DNA from: Clostridia bacterium
GTDB lineage: Bacteria; Bacillota; Clostridia; Christensenellales; Aristaeellaceae
DNA: 38,176 bases
Direction of reading: 5' to 3'
Assembly (NCBI GenBank): GCA_017552535.1
Contig: JAFZPV010000042.1
Coordinates: forward strand, 1-38,176
Of this stretch, positions 8,565 to 16,617 are shown piece by piece. Under the pieces are notes generated by a model that ran no database searches, was not told where the DNA came from, and saw only the letters and a program-made list of their open reading frames with translations. How positions within the stretch are numbered: the first letter of the stretch is position 1; every line of letters starts with the position of its first letter. Position numbers and translations under genes: made by a program.

Positions 8565-10943
8565 TCATTTTCCGTGGCCGCCGAACACCTCGTTGGAGGC
8601 GGCCCAGGCGGCGCGGTTGTCTTCGTACTGCGGTGTGACGGTGATATCCTTTCCGTCGGTATAAAGGGTCACGTTCCCGTTCACGCGCTCGGCGGTGATG
8701 TATATCTCGCTGCCCAGCCTTTCGAACAGCCCCCGGTACCGGTCAGAGGGCAGGCGCAAAGAAGATGTGGAGAATACGGCGATCCGGGGCGCGATCATTT
8801 TGATCTGCTCGTCGTTTAACTCTCCCGCGTGGTGCGTGTTTTTATACACGTCGCACTTGATCTTGTCCGGAAACTCCCGGATGATGGCGTTGAACTCCAC
8901 GATGGTGGCGTCGCCCGTCAGAAGTATGCTCGTTTCGCCCACTTCCGCCCTGAGCACCAGCGAATTGTCGTTTTCGGCATGGTCGGTGGTCTTCACGTTT
9001 TTCACCGTGACCGGCCCGATGCACAAAAACGGCGCGCTGCCAAGATAAATGGTCTCGCCCAGCCTGAGTATGCAGTATACGGCCTTCTGGACCGCCTGCC
9101 TCTCATTGTCCGTCCACACGCTGCCCCGGATGGCGGTCTCCACCAGTGCGTGGGGCATGATCACCATGTCCACGTCAAAGGCTTCCAGAATCACGCAGGC
9201 GCCGCCGATATGGTCCAGGTGGGCGTGGGTGCCGATATAGTATTTGAGGTGGGTGATGCCCCGGGAGCGGATGAATTCCGCGGCCTTTTCGCCGTAGGGA
9301 TGGGAGCCGGAATCGATGAAGGCGTATTCTTCCCCGCTGCGCAAAAGGATGCCGTCGTTGGTGTCGATGTCCATAAACACGATCTCCAATTCCGGCTCAG
9401 CGCCGCTTTCGCCCTCTACGCTCACCAGGCAGGTGGCGGTCTTGCCGTTCAGCGACCGCGCCACCACGGCCGTCGTGCCGAAGCCCACGCCCGTGACCTC
9501 GCCCGTCTCCCTGTCCACTTCGGCGATCGAGGGATCGAGGGAGGAAAAGCTGATCACGGTATAGGCGTTTCTGGAAAACGAGCCGCTTAAGCGCCGGCTT
9601 TCGCCCGGCAAAAGGGATATGAACGTCGCGTCCAGTCTGATCTCGTCCGGCTGGGGCAGCACAGACACGTTCAGGGTGGCTTTCACGCCGTTAAAGCTCA
9701 CGGCGGTGATCACCGAACTGCCCTGAGCCAGCGCCGTCAGCGTACCGGAAGCGTCCGCCTGAACGCAGCGCGGGTTGGAGCTTTTCCACTCCACACCCTC
9801 AAAGCTGCCGTCCGGATGCGCCTTTATGCCAAGCTGAAGCGTCTGGCCCACGCACATGCGGGCCTCTTCGCATACGATCTCTATTTTCCGGGCGGCGGGC
9901 ACGGCTTCAAAAGCCACATCGGCGGATACGTCCGTGCCTTCGGCACGCACGCGCACCGTGCCTTCGCCTTCGTTTTTCATGTGCCAGCGTCCGTCCGCGC
10001 TGATCGATACCACGTCCGGGGTGAGGCTTTCGTATTTCAGGCGCGCCCAGGTGTTTTCGGGCAGGCCGCAGGAAAGCGTCCCCTCCGAACCCACGGCGGC
10101 CCGCACCCTGTCAGGCGCGTCGATCCGGTCCGGCAGCGGCATCACCCGTACGCAGCATACGGCGGAAAGCCCGTTTTCGGCGGTGATGACGATCTCCGTT
10201 TCTCCCTCCGCAAGAGCGGTGAAGCGGCCCGTTTGTTCGTCGAATCTCAGTTTTTCCCGGTCAAAAAAGTAGGTCACGCGGCTGAAGGAATAGGCGGGGG
10301 AAAACTCGTATTCCACCGAAAAGCTCTCGCCCACGCCCGAGTCGATCCTGTCCGCGGAAAGCTGCACCGAAGAGGGCTTGATGCGCACGTACGCCGTATA
10401 CGTGACCTTCAGCCCGTTGTAGCTTTTGAGCGTAACGGTGACGCTGCCGATGTCCGCGCCGTACAGCAGGCCGTCCTTTGTGAGGCGCGCCGCTGTGCCG
10501 CTTACGCGCACCTCCGGCGTGCCGGGCCATTCGCCGGGCCCCGCTTCCCATGTGAGGGGAAGCGCCGATGTGCCCAGCATGATCTCCTGCTTTTTATCCG
10601 GCAGGGTCAGGGAGGAGGGCGCCTTCATCACGCGCAGGGTGCGTGAAAGCAGTTCCTGCCCGTCCGCCTCGGCGTACACGCGGCAGACGCCCGTTTTGAG
10701 CGCCGTGATCTCTCCCGTGGACGCATTCACCTTCGCCACGCTCTCGTCGGAGGAAAAGAACGCCGCGCCGGGCGTATCGCACGCGATGTACACGCCGGGC
10801 TCACCAAGGCCCATTTTCAGTTCGTCTTCGCCAAGCGCCCCCCCGAGAAGCAGGCATAAAAGCGCCGCCCCCAGCAGGGCCAAAAGCCTTTTCAGCATAT
10901 ACGTTCTCACGCGGACGGAAGACCCGTCCGCTTTCCGTTTCAT
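8565..10943 (-). CDS. Secreted protein with Ig-like (Big2) repeats and a metallo-beta-lactamase hydrolase domain
   Basis: A 792-residue exported protein. A hydrophobic signal (about 17-38) follows a 16-residue basic lead. About six bacterial Ig-like repeats cover 50-510, each with the pattern of an S-x-D-x-S-V/I-A edge strand and a G-x-V/I-T turn. A metallo-beta-lactamase domain resembling the ComEC C-terminal hydrolase covers 518-775, with HAHLDH (573-578), TGDA (D678) and THH (H704, H705). The metal site looks complete. The ATG at 10943 has AGGAGAC upstream; the later ATG before the hydrophobic stretch has none. It lies 15 bases after the ROK kinase. Substrate may be an extracellular nucleic acid or phosphodiester, but this is inference. 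Confidence 0.85.
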   Translation of the reverse strand: MKRKADGSSVRVRTYMLKRLLALLGAALLCLLLGGALGEDELKMGLGEPGVYIACDTPGAAFFSSDESVAKVNASTGEITALKTGVCRVYAEADGQELLSRTLRVMKAPSSLTLPDKKQEIMLGTSALPLTWEAGPGEWPGTPEVRVSGTAARLTKDGLLYGADIGSVTVTLKSYNGLKVTYTAYVRIKPSSVQLSADRIDSGVGESFSVEYEFSPAYSFSRVTYFFDREKLRFDEQTGRFTALAEGETEIVITAENGLSAVCCVRVMPLPDRIDAPDRVRAAVGSEGTLSCGLPENTWARLKYESLTPDVVSISADGRWHMKNEGEGTVRVRAEGTDVSADVAFEAVPAARKIEIVCEEARMCVGQTLQLGIKAHPDGSFEGVEWKSSNPRCVQADASGTLTALAQGSSVITAVSFNGVKATLNVSVLPQPDEIRLDATFISLLPGESRRLSGSFSRNAYTVISFSSLDPSIAEVDRETGEVTGVGFGTTAVVARSLNGKTATCLVSVEGESGAEPELEIVFMDIDTNDGILLRSGEEYAFIDSGSHPYGEKAAEFIRSRGITHLKYYIGTHAHLDHIGGACVILEAFDVDMVIMPHALVETAIRGSVWTDNERQAVQKAVYCILRLGETIYLGSAPFLCIGPVTVKNVKTTDHAENDNSLVLRAEVGETSILLTGDATIVEFNAIIREFPDKIKCDVYKNTHHAGELNDEQIKMIAPRIAVFSTSSLRLPSDRYRGLFERLGSEIYITAERVNGNVTLYTDGKDITVTPQYEDNRAAWAASNEVFGGHGK

Positions 10944-10958
10944 GATAATGTCTCCTGC

Positions 10959-11903
10959 TTATTTGCCCAGCATCGCCGCGCCGATGATGCCCGCGTCGTT
11001 GCCCAGCGTGGCCAGCTCCACCCGCGCGTAGGGCATGGTCTTGTAGAACACCATGGAGGGCAGCTTGGCCCTGACCGCGTCCAGAAGGAACTGCCCCGCG
11101 TGGCTCACGCCGCCGCCCAGCACGATGACTTCCGGGTCGATAAAGTTGATGATGCCCACCAGCCCCGCGCACAGATGGTACACGTACAGGTCGAACACCT
11201 TCTTCGCGGTCTCGTCTCCCGCCTTGGCGGCGTCGATCACGGTCTTGGCCTCGATCTTCTCTTCCTCGCCGCCAGCCAGGGTCATGATCATGCTTTCGGG
11301 ATGCTCCTTCACCGCCTGCCGGCCCATGCGGATCAGCGCGGTGGCGCTGGCGTAGCGCTCCCAGCAGCCGCGATTGCCGCAGGAGCACATCTCGCCGTCC
11401 ACCACGGTGATCATGTGGCCCAGCTCGCTGCCCACGCCGTGGGTACCGGAATACACCTTGCCGTCCAGCACGATGCCGCCGCCAACGCCCGTTCCCAGGG
11501 TGATGAACACGCTGTTTTTCACCCCGGCGCTCACGCCCGCCACGCTCTCAGCCAGGCCCGCCACCGTGGCGTCGTTGCCGATAAAGATGGGCTTGTCCAC
11601 CGTTTCGCGCATCCATTCGATCACCGGCACCTCGTGCCAGTAGAGGTTGGTGCAGAAGGGCACGTGCCCGGTACGGGGGTCCTGTATGCCGGGAAGGCCG
11701 ATGCCGATGGCCTTCACATCGTCCATGGACACGTTTTCTTCCTTCGCCACCCTCAGGGCCAGGGCCGCCATGTCGTCCACGATGGGACGGGGTCCCCTCT
11801 CCACCAGCGTGGGGCAGGTCGCCTTGCGCAGGATCTTTCCGTTTTCGTCCACAAGACCCGCTTTGATGCCCGTACCGCCAAGATCGATTCCGATATAATA
11901 CAT
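10959..11903 (-). CDS. ROK family sugar kinase (glucokinase-like)
   Basis: Phosphorylates a hexose with ATP in the cytoplasm; glucose is most likely. The 314 residues contain the phosphate loop DLGGTGIKAG (7-16), the catalytic Asp in GNDA (D111), the second nucleotide motif LGTGVGGG, and the ROK zinc site H163 with C173, C175 and C180 in CSCGNRGC. The start at 11903 has GGAGGCG upstream; a longer reading frame to 12023 has no ribosome site and crosses the promoter. It is the first gene of the minus-strand operon. N-acetylmannosamine or another sugar cannot be excluded by motif alone. Confidence 0.9.
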   Translation of the reverse strand: MYYIGIDLGGTGIKAGLVDENGKILRKATCPTLVERGPRPIVDDMAALALRVAKEENVSMDDVKAIGIGLPGIQDPRTGHVPFCTNLYWHEVPVIEWMRETVDKPIFIGNDATVAGLAESVAGVSAGVKNSVFITLGTGVGGGIVLDGKVYSGTHGVGSELGHMITVVDGEMCSCGNRGCWERYASATALIRMGRQAVKEHPESMIMTLAGGEEEKIEAKTVIDAAKAGDETAKKVFDLYVYHLCAGLVGIINFIDPEVIVLGGGVSHAGQFLLDAVRAKLPSMVFYKTMPYARVELATLGNDAGIIGAAMLGK

Positions 11904-11940
11904 ACCGCGCCTCCATATCTGTTGAATGATGTTTTTTCTG

Positions 11941-11949
11941 ATTATATCA
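11941..11949 (-). promoter_or_regulatory. Extended -10 promoter of the ROK kinase operon
   Basis: The minus strand reads TGATATAAT 38 bases before the kinase start. At the -35 position there is only a run of T. Transcription would start near 11934 and could run to fucU, since gaps between all the following genes are 50 bases or less. Confidence 0.65.
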
Positions 11950-12023
11950 CGTCCCGGAGCCAAAAAAAAGACCGCATGCGCCAAAACCGGCCTTCGTCCA
12001 TGCATATCGGCTGGATTTAACAC

Positions 12024-12109
12024 GGCAGGGAGGTCATTTCCGCATATCCTTCGGGCCGGGCCAATACGTTGTCCGGGAGGTCATGCTTGTTAAATTTCCG
12101 CTCCCTGCC
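12024..12109. repeat. Direct and inverted repeats in the divergent intergenic region
   Basis: The 304-base gap between the ROK kinase and the ABC ATPase has no gene. Apart from the two promoters it holds GGGAGGTCAT twice (12028-12037 and 12075-12084), and GGCAGGGAG (12024-12032) facing its complement CTCCCTGCC (12101-12109). These could be binding sites for a regulator acting on one of the divergent promoters. No known RNA class was recognised. Confidence 0.4.
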
Positions 12110-12118
12110 GCCTGCCCG

Positions 12119-12156
12119 TTGACATGCGCCCGGGCTCGTGATATCATTTTGATATC
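12119..12156 (+). promoter_or_regulatory. Promoter with overlapping palindromic operator, ABC exporter operon
   Basis: TTGACA at 12119-12124, a 17-base spacer ending in TGA, then TATCAT at 12142-12147 form a strong promoter. A perfect palindrome GATATCA-TTT-TGATATC (12140-12156) overlaps the -10 and the expected start region. This placement suits a repressor, such as the GntR or PadR types that often control small ABC exporters. The regulator itself is not next to the operon. Confidence 0.75.
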
Positions 12157-12207
12157 TCAATGATAAACACCATACAAACCATCATTCATGCCTGAAGGAG
12201 CAACGGT

Positions 12208-12921
12208 ATGCTGAGAATCGAACACCTCACCAAGAGCTACGGCGAAAAGAAGGCCGTGGACGATCTGTCCCTCCACATCCAGCCCGGCGAGATCTACGGC
12301 TTTATCGGCCACAACGGCGCCGGCAAGACCACCACCCTCAAAAGCTGCGTGGGCATCCTGCGCTTCGACAGCGGCGAGATTTACGTGGACGGCATATCCG
12401 TGCGCGCAAATCCCCTGGAATGCAAGCGCCGCCTGGCCTTCATCCCGGACAATCCGGACCTGTACGACTTTATGAGCGGCATAAAGTACCTGAACTTCGT
12501 CGCCGACATCTTCGGCGTGGGCGAAAAGGAGCGCGAGGAGCGCATCCACCGCTTTGCCTCCATGCTGGAGCTGGAAAAGGATCTCGCCCAGCCCATCAGC
12601 GCCTATTCCCACGGCATGAAGCAGAAGCTGGCGGTGATATCCGCCTGGCTGCACGCGCCCAGGCTCATCATCATGGACGAACCTTTCGTAGGCCTCGATC
12701 CCATAGCCGCGCACCTGCTCAAAGGCCTGATGCGCGAGCACTGCGACGCGGGCGGCGCCATATTCTTCTCCACCCACGTGCTGGAAGTGGCCGAGAAACT
12801 CTGCGACAAGGTGGCCATCATCAGGGAAGGCCGCCTGGTGGTGAGCGGACCGATGGATGAAGTCAAGGGAAATTCTTCGCTGGAAAGCGTATTCCTGGAG
12901 CTGGAGGATCAACATGCTTAA
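12208..12921 (+). CDS. ABC transporter ATP-binding protein (ABC-2 exporter type)
   Basis: Cytoplasmic ATPase that powers the membrane protein encoded next. The 237 residues show Walker A GHNGAGKT (about 34-41), the signature YSHGMKQ, Walker B LIIMDEPFVGLDP, and the switch His in STHVLE. This set is typical of exporters for peptides, antibiotics or lipids. The start at 12208 is preceded by AAGGAGC. The last 8 bases overlap the permease gene, so translation is coupled. It is the first gene after the operator-bearing promoter. The substrate cannot be told from sequence. Confidence 0.95.
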   Translation: MLRIEHLTKSYGEKKAVDDLSLHIQPGEIYGFIGHNGAGKTTTLKSCVGILRFDSGEIYVDGISVRANPLECKRRLAFIPDNPDLYDFMSGIKYLNFVADIFGVGEKEREERIHRFASMLELEKDLAQPISAYSHGMKQKLAVISAWLHAPRLIIMDEPFVGLDPIAAHLLKGLMREHCDAGGAIFFSTHVLEVAEKLCDKVAIIREGRLVVSGPMDEVKGNSSLESVFLELEDQHA

Positions 12922-14506
12922 GGCTCTGTTCAAAAAGCAGCTGCTGGAGATCCGGGAGATATATACTCCCAAAAAATACCGCGGCCAGAAGCGGAAAGGC
13001 TCCGTGGGCTTCATCATCCTGTACGCCTTCTGCCTTCTGTCCGTCGCGGCGGCCTTCGTGGGCATGGCGGAGCTGGTATGCGGGCCGTTCCACGAGATGG
13101 GCCTGGACTGGCTGTATTACCTGTTTTTCTGCTTTGTAGCCCTCGCGGTGGGCATCATCGGCAGCGTGTTCAGCACCTACTCCACGCTCTACCGGGCCAA
13201 GGACAACGAGCTGCTTCTGTCCATGCCCATACCGCCCATGAAGCTGCTTCTGGTGCGCATGCTGTCGGTGTTCTTCATGGGCTTCCTGTTTGAGGCCGTC
13301 GTGCTGCTGCCGGCCTTCGGGGTGCACATCTACCGCTGCGGTACAGGCGTTTTAAACATCCTGGGCTGCCTGCTCGGCCTCATCTCCACCGGCCTTGTCA
13401 TACTGGCCCTCACATGCCTGCTGGGCTGGGTGGTGGCGCTGGTAGGGTCCCATACCCGCAAAAAGAGCCTGGTCACGGTGCTGGTGTCCCTGCTTTTGAT
13501 GGGCCTGTACTATTTTGTCTACTTCCGCCTGAACAGCCTGCTGCGCTCCCTGGTGGACAACGCGGTCACGATCGGCGATAAGGTCAGCGGAAACGCCTAC
13601 ATCTTGAAGCTCATCGGCATGGGCTTTGCGGGCGACGCATGGGGCATATGCGTATTCGCGCTCATCGCCCTGGCGCTCACCTGCCTTACCGTGTACCTGA
13701 TGAGCGTCAGCTTCGTGCGGCTGACCACCATGAACCGCGGCGAAAAGAAGATCGTCTATGTGCGGCGCAAAATGACCCGCCGCAGCATGCTCAGCGCCCT
13801 GTACGCCAAGGAGCTCACGCGCTTCGGCCAAAGCCCCACGTATCTGCTGAACAACATCCTGGGCGTCATCATCATGCTGGGCGGAAGCGTGTATGTGTGG
13901 ATACGGTTTTCCGCCGCACGGGAGCTCGTAAACTCCCTGCTTGCCCAGGCTCCGCAGGAATGGCTGCGGCTGCTTACAATCGTCCCGGGCGTGGCGGTGA
14001 GCTTCATGTGCTCCATGAACGCGGTCACCGCGCCCAGCATCTCGCTGGAAGGCTCGTCCCTGTGGGTGCTCAAGAGCCTGCCGGTCAAGCTCGGCCGGGC
14101 CTTCACCGCGAAACAGCTTCTGCACTTTACGGTGAACCTGCCCGCCGCCCTCGTGATGTGCTTTACCCTGTGCGCGCTGCTGGGGCTGAACGCGGGCCAG
14201 TGGCTGATGAACCTGCTGTACGCGGCATCGTACACGGCGTTTTCCTCGGCGCTGGGGCTGTTCATGGACCTCAGAAAACCTCATCTGGACTGGACGAACG
14301 AGTCTGTGGCGGTCAAGCAGAGCGCGTCGGTAGCCATTGCGATGTTCGGCGGCTGGGCGCTGATCATACTGAGCTGCCTCGGGGCCTACTTTATGCGCCG
14401 CGTTTTCAACATCGCCCCCCTGCTCTTCCTCGTGCCCGCTCTGGGAGCGCTGGCGCTCGACCGGTGGATATACCGCCGCGGCCCGGACGTGCTGATGAAC
14501 ATATAA
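12914..14506 (+). CDS. ABC-2 type exporter membrane protein
   Basis: A 530-residue membrane protein with about ten to twelve hydrophobic segments in two clusters, separated by a basic cytoplasmic stretch near 290-310. It is the likely partner of the preceding ATPase. ATG at 12914 was chosen because GGAGG sits 6 bases upstream, inside the ATPase gene; a start at 12857 lies deep in the ATPase frame and lacks a site. The large size and the segment LYRAKDNELLLSMPI near residue 100 resemble bacterial putative exporters with fused halves. Substrate unknown. Confidence 0.88.
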   Translation: MLKALFKKQLLEIREIYTPKKYRGQKRKGSVGFIILYAFCLLSVAAAFVGMAELVCGPFHEMGLDWLYYLFFCFVALAVGIIGSVFSTYSTLYRAKDNELLLSMPIPPMKLLLVRMLSVFFMGFLFEAVVLLPAFGVHIYRCGTGVLNILGCLLGLISTGLVILALTCLLGWVVALVGSHTRKKSLVTVLVSLLLMGLYYFVYFRLNSLLRSLVDNAVTIGDKVSGNAYILKLIGMGFAGDAWGICVFALIALALTCLTVYLMSVSFVRLTTMNRGEKKIVYVRRKMTRRSMLSALYAKELTRFGQSPTYLLNNILGVIIMLGGSVYVWIRFSAARELVNSLLAQAPQEWLRLLTIVPGVAVSFMCSMNAVTAPSISLEGSSLWVLKSLPVKLGRAFTAKQLLHFTVNLPAALVMCFTLCALLGLNAGQWLMNLLYAASYTAFSSALGLFMDLRKPHLDWTNESVAVKQSASVAIAMFGGWALIILSCLGAYFMRRVFNIAPLLFLVPALGALALDRWIYRRGPDVLMNI

Positions 14507-14518
14507 AGGAGGGTCTGT

Positions 14519-15109
14519 ATGACGCATCAGGGCAGCCGTACCCTGGAGACCGAACGGCTCACGTTAAGAGCCTTCCGGGCTTCAGACGGCGAAAGCATGT
14601 ACCGCAACTGGGCCGGCGACCCGGAGGTCACGCGCTTTCTGACCTGGCCCACCCATGAAAGCCAGGCGGTGAGCGAGAGCCTCTGCCAAAAGTGGGAAGA
14701 ACGGTCTAACGACCCGTCCTTCTATCAGTGGGCCATCGTGCCCAAAGCCCTGGGAGAGCCCATCGGCAGCATCTCCGCGGTAAAAACGGACGAAGCGACC
14801 CAAAGCGCGGAGATCGGTTACTGCATCGGCAAAAACTGGTGGCATCAGGGCTATACGTCCGAGGCGCTCCGGGCGGTGATCGCATTTATGTTCGATCAGG
14901 CGGGATTTTTCTGCATCCGCGCCTGCCATGACGTGAACAACCCCAACAGCGGCCGGGTGATGGCTTCCGCCGGCATGAAAAAGGACGGTGTCGTCCGCGC
15001 CTTCAGCCGCAACAACACCGGCATCTGCGACATCGTGTTTTATTCCATCCTGCGGGACGAGTACCTGGAGCAGAAGGTGATCTCCTCCGGCGCCGCCGGG
15101 AAAAACTGA
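14519..15109 (+). CDS. GNAT acetyltransferase (RimJ/RimL type)
   Basis: Transfers an acetyl group from acetyl-CoA to an amine. The 196 residues begin with LETERLTLRAF, the hallmark of the RimJ/RimL branch. They include EIGYCIGKNWWHQGYTSEA (the acetyl-CoA loop region) and the segment HDVNNPNSGRVMASAGM. The start at 14519 has AAAGGAGGG. The gene follows the exporter by 12 bases and precedes the dipeptidase by 14. Substrate could be a small molecule or a protein N-terminus. Linkage to an exporter hints at drug modification, which is inference. Confidence 0.9.
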   Translation: MTHQGSRTLETERLTLRAFRASDGESMYRNWAGDPEVTRFLTWPTHESQAVSESLCQKWEERSNDPSFYQWAIVPKALGEPIGSISAVKTDEATQSAEIGYCIGKNWWHQGYTSEALRAVIAFMFDQAGFFCIRACHDVNNPNSGRVMASAGMKKDGVVRAFSRNNTGICDIVFYSILRDEYLEQKVISSGAAGKN

Positions 15110-15123
15110 CGGGGGAAAAAAGT

Positions 15124-15732
15124 ATGCTGCCGGAAGGTTTTGTGTATCTGGACGAAGCCGTGCCCGGCGTCCGCTGGGACGCCAGGTACGCGACAAGCAA
15201 CAACTTTATGGGCCGCCCCGCCGACGGTTACCGGGTGAACCGCGTGGTGTGCTCCCTGGCCTGTGCAGAGGCGCTCATCTCTGCCCAAAGAGCCGCCGAA
15301 AAAAAAGGCCTTGGCCTGTTCGTGTTCGACGCCTACCGGCCCAAACGGGCGGTACGGGATTTCTGCGCCTGGGCGCGGGACGAAAACGATACGCTCCGCA
15401 AAGCCCTGCACTATCCCAACACAGAAAAACGCGATCTGATTCCACAGGGCTACATTGCGGAAAGAAGCGGCCATTCCCGGGGCTCTTCGATAGACCTTAC
15501 TCTGTGCGATGCAAACGGAGCCTTTCTGGACATGGGCGGCAGGTTCGACCTGATGGACCCCAGCTCCTGGCACGATAGTCCTCTCGTCACCCGGGCGCAG
15601 ACCGGAAACCGAGAGCTTTTGCGGAGCATCATGCTGGGAAGCGGTTTTTCCGATTACGACAAGGAATGGTGGCATTACCTTCTGAAAAACGAACCCTTCC
15701 CCAACACGTATTTTGACTTCGTCATCGAATAG
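15124..15732 (+). CDS. VanX-like D-alanyl-D-alanine dipeptidase (peptidase family M15D)
   Basis: Zinc dipeptidase that splits D-Ala-D-Ala. The 202 residues keep the whole VanX active site at almost the same numbering: R72, zinc ligands H117 and D124 in SGHSRGSSID, catalytic E181 and zinc ligand H184 in EWWHY. No signal peptide is visible, so it acts in the cytoplasm. The start at 15124 has GGGGGAA upstream. No vanH, vanA or two-component genes are near, so recycling of wall dipeptide is more likely than glycopeptide resistance. Neighbouring genes are closely packed, implying co-transcription. Confidence 0.92.
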   Translation: MLPEGFVYLDEAVPGVRWDARYATSNNFMGRPADGYRVNRVVCSLACAEALISAQRAAEKKGLGLFVFDAYRPKRAVRDFCAWARDENDTLRKALHYPNTEKRDLIPQGYIAERSGHSRGSSIDLTLCDANGAFLDMGGRFDLMDPSSWHDSPLVTRAQTGNRELLRSIMLGSGFSDYDKEWWHYLLKNEPFPNTYFDFVIE

Positions 15733-15739
15733 GAGCCGT

Positions 15740-16513
15740 ATGGAAAAGATCACGTCCGCGGCGAATCCCGCCGTAAAGCGCTTGAAAGCGCTGTCCGACG
15801 CCAAAGGCCGGAAGGAGCATGGCGCGTTTTTAGTGGAGGGCGAAGTGATGGTCCGCGAGGCGCTGGCCAGCGGCCTGAGTCCCCTGGAGGCGCTCTTTGA
15901 GGCCGAAACGCCGCTTTCAGGCGAGCTTGCGGGGCGGGGCGCTTTCGTCCGCCTGTGCGACCGGCACATACTGGAAACCGTGTGCGATACCAGGACCCCT
16001 CAGGGCTGCTGCGCCGCTTTCACCCTGCCTGACGGACCCGCCATACCGGAAAACGCGTCCCGCCTGCTGGCGCTGGACGGCGTGCAGGACCCCGGCAACC
16101 TGGGAACGATCCTGCGCACCGCGGACGCGGCGGGCTTTGAGGGCGCTTACCTCAGTCCCCTGTGCGCGGACGTGTATTCCCCCAAGGTGCAGCGCGCCGC
16201 CATGGGCAGCGGCTTCCGCGTGCCCGCCCTGCGCTGCCCCCTCGAAGAGACCCTGACCCGTCTGAAAGCCGGTGGCTGGCAGATCGTGGTGTCCGCCCTG
16301 GACGGACTGAACCTGTACGAAAACGAAAAAGCGCTTAAAGGGGATAAGCTGATCCTGGTGATCGGCAACGAGGCCCGGGGCGTATCGCCCGGAGTGCAGA
16401 AGCTTTCGGATATACGCATAAAGATCCCCATGCGGGGAAAAGCGGAATCCCTGAACGCCGCGGTGGCCGCCGGCATCCTGATGTACGAGCTTACCAAAAA
16501 CTTCCCCTGCTGA
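15740..16513 (+). CDS. SpoU/TrmH family RNA 2'-O-methyltransferase
   Basis: Likely methylates a ribose in rRNA or tRNA using S-adenosylmethionine. The 257 residues have an N-terminal substrate-binding domain (1-95) and the knotted SPOUT domain with DPGNLGTILRTADAAGF, VIGNEARGVS, and IPMRGKAESLNAAVAAGI, the three family motifs. The start at 15740 follows AGGAG directly after the dipeptidase stop; the longer frame from 15713 lies inside that gene. The exact target (for example 23S rRNA) cannot be given from sequence. Confidence 0.93.
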   Translation: MEKITSAANPAVKRLKALSDAKGRKEHGAFLVEGEVMVREALASGLSPLEALFEAETPLSGELAGRGAFVRLCDRHILETVCDTRTPQGCCAAFTLPDGPAIPENASRLLALDGVQDPGNLGTILRTADAAGFEGAYLSPLCADVYSPKVQRAAMGSGFRVPALRCPLEETLTRLKAGGWQIVVSALDGLNLYENEKALKGDKLILVIGNEARGVSPGVQKLSDIRIKIPMRGKAESLNAAVAAGILMYELTKNFPC

Positions 16514-16515
16514 CG

Positions 16516-16543
16516 TTGACACTTTTTTCCATAAGAGTATAAT
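16516..16543 (+). promoter_or_regulatory. Promoter of nagB
   Basis: TTGACA (16516-16521), 16-base spacer, TATAAT (16538-16543): consensus at both boxes. It begins just 3 bases after the rRNA methyltransferase stop, so nagB can be expressed apart from the genes upstream. Confidence 0.85.
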
Positions 16544-16548
16544 ATCAG

Positions 16549-16575
16549 GCGGACGGCGCTTTTGCGCCCGTCCGC
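16549..16575 (+). promoter_or_regulatory. GC-rich stem-loop at the 5' end of nagB mRNA
   Basis: An 11-bp GC-rich stem with one bulged base and loop TTTT (16549-16559 with 16564-16575) begins at about the predicted transcription start and is followed by TTT only. It may protect the 5' end, act as a weak attenuator, or end read-through from upstream genes. It does not match the glmS ribozyme or another known leader as far as can be seen. Confidence 0.5.
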
Positions 16576-16617
16576 TTTGACGTGTGATCATATTTCATAA
16601 TAAAGGAGATCGTCATC

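Noticed and set aside
11988-12023. Upstream start for the ROK kinase
   Set aside because: It would lie upstream of the promoter, lacks a ribosome site, and adds residues not seen in the family.
15124-15732. Vancomycin resistance operon
   Set aside because: Only a dipeptidase homologue is present; no ligase, dehydrogenase or two-component system lies nearby.
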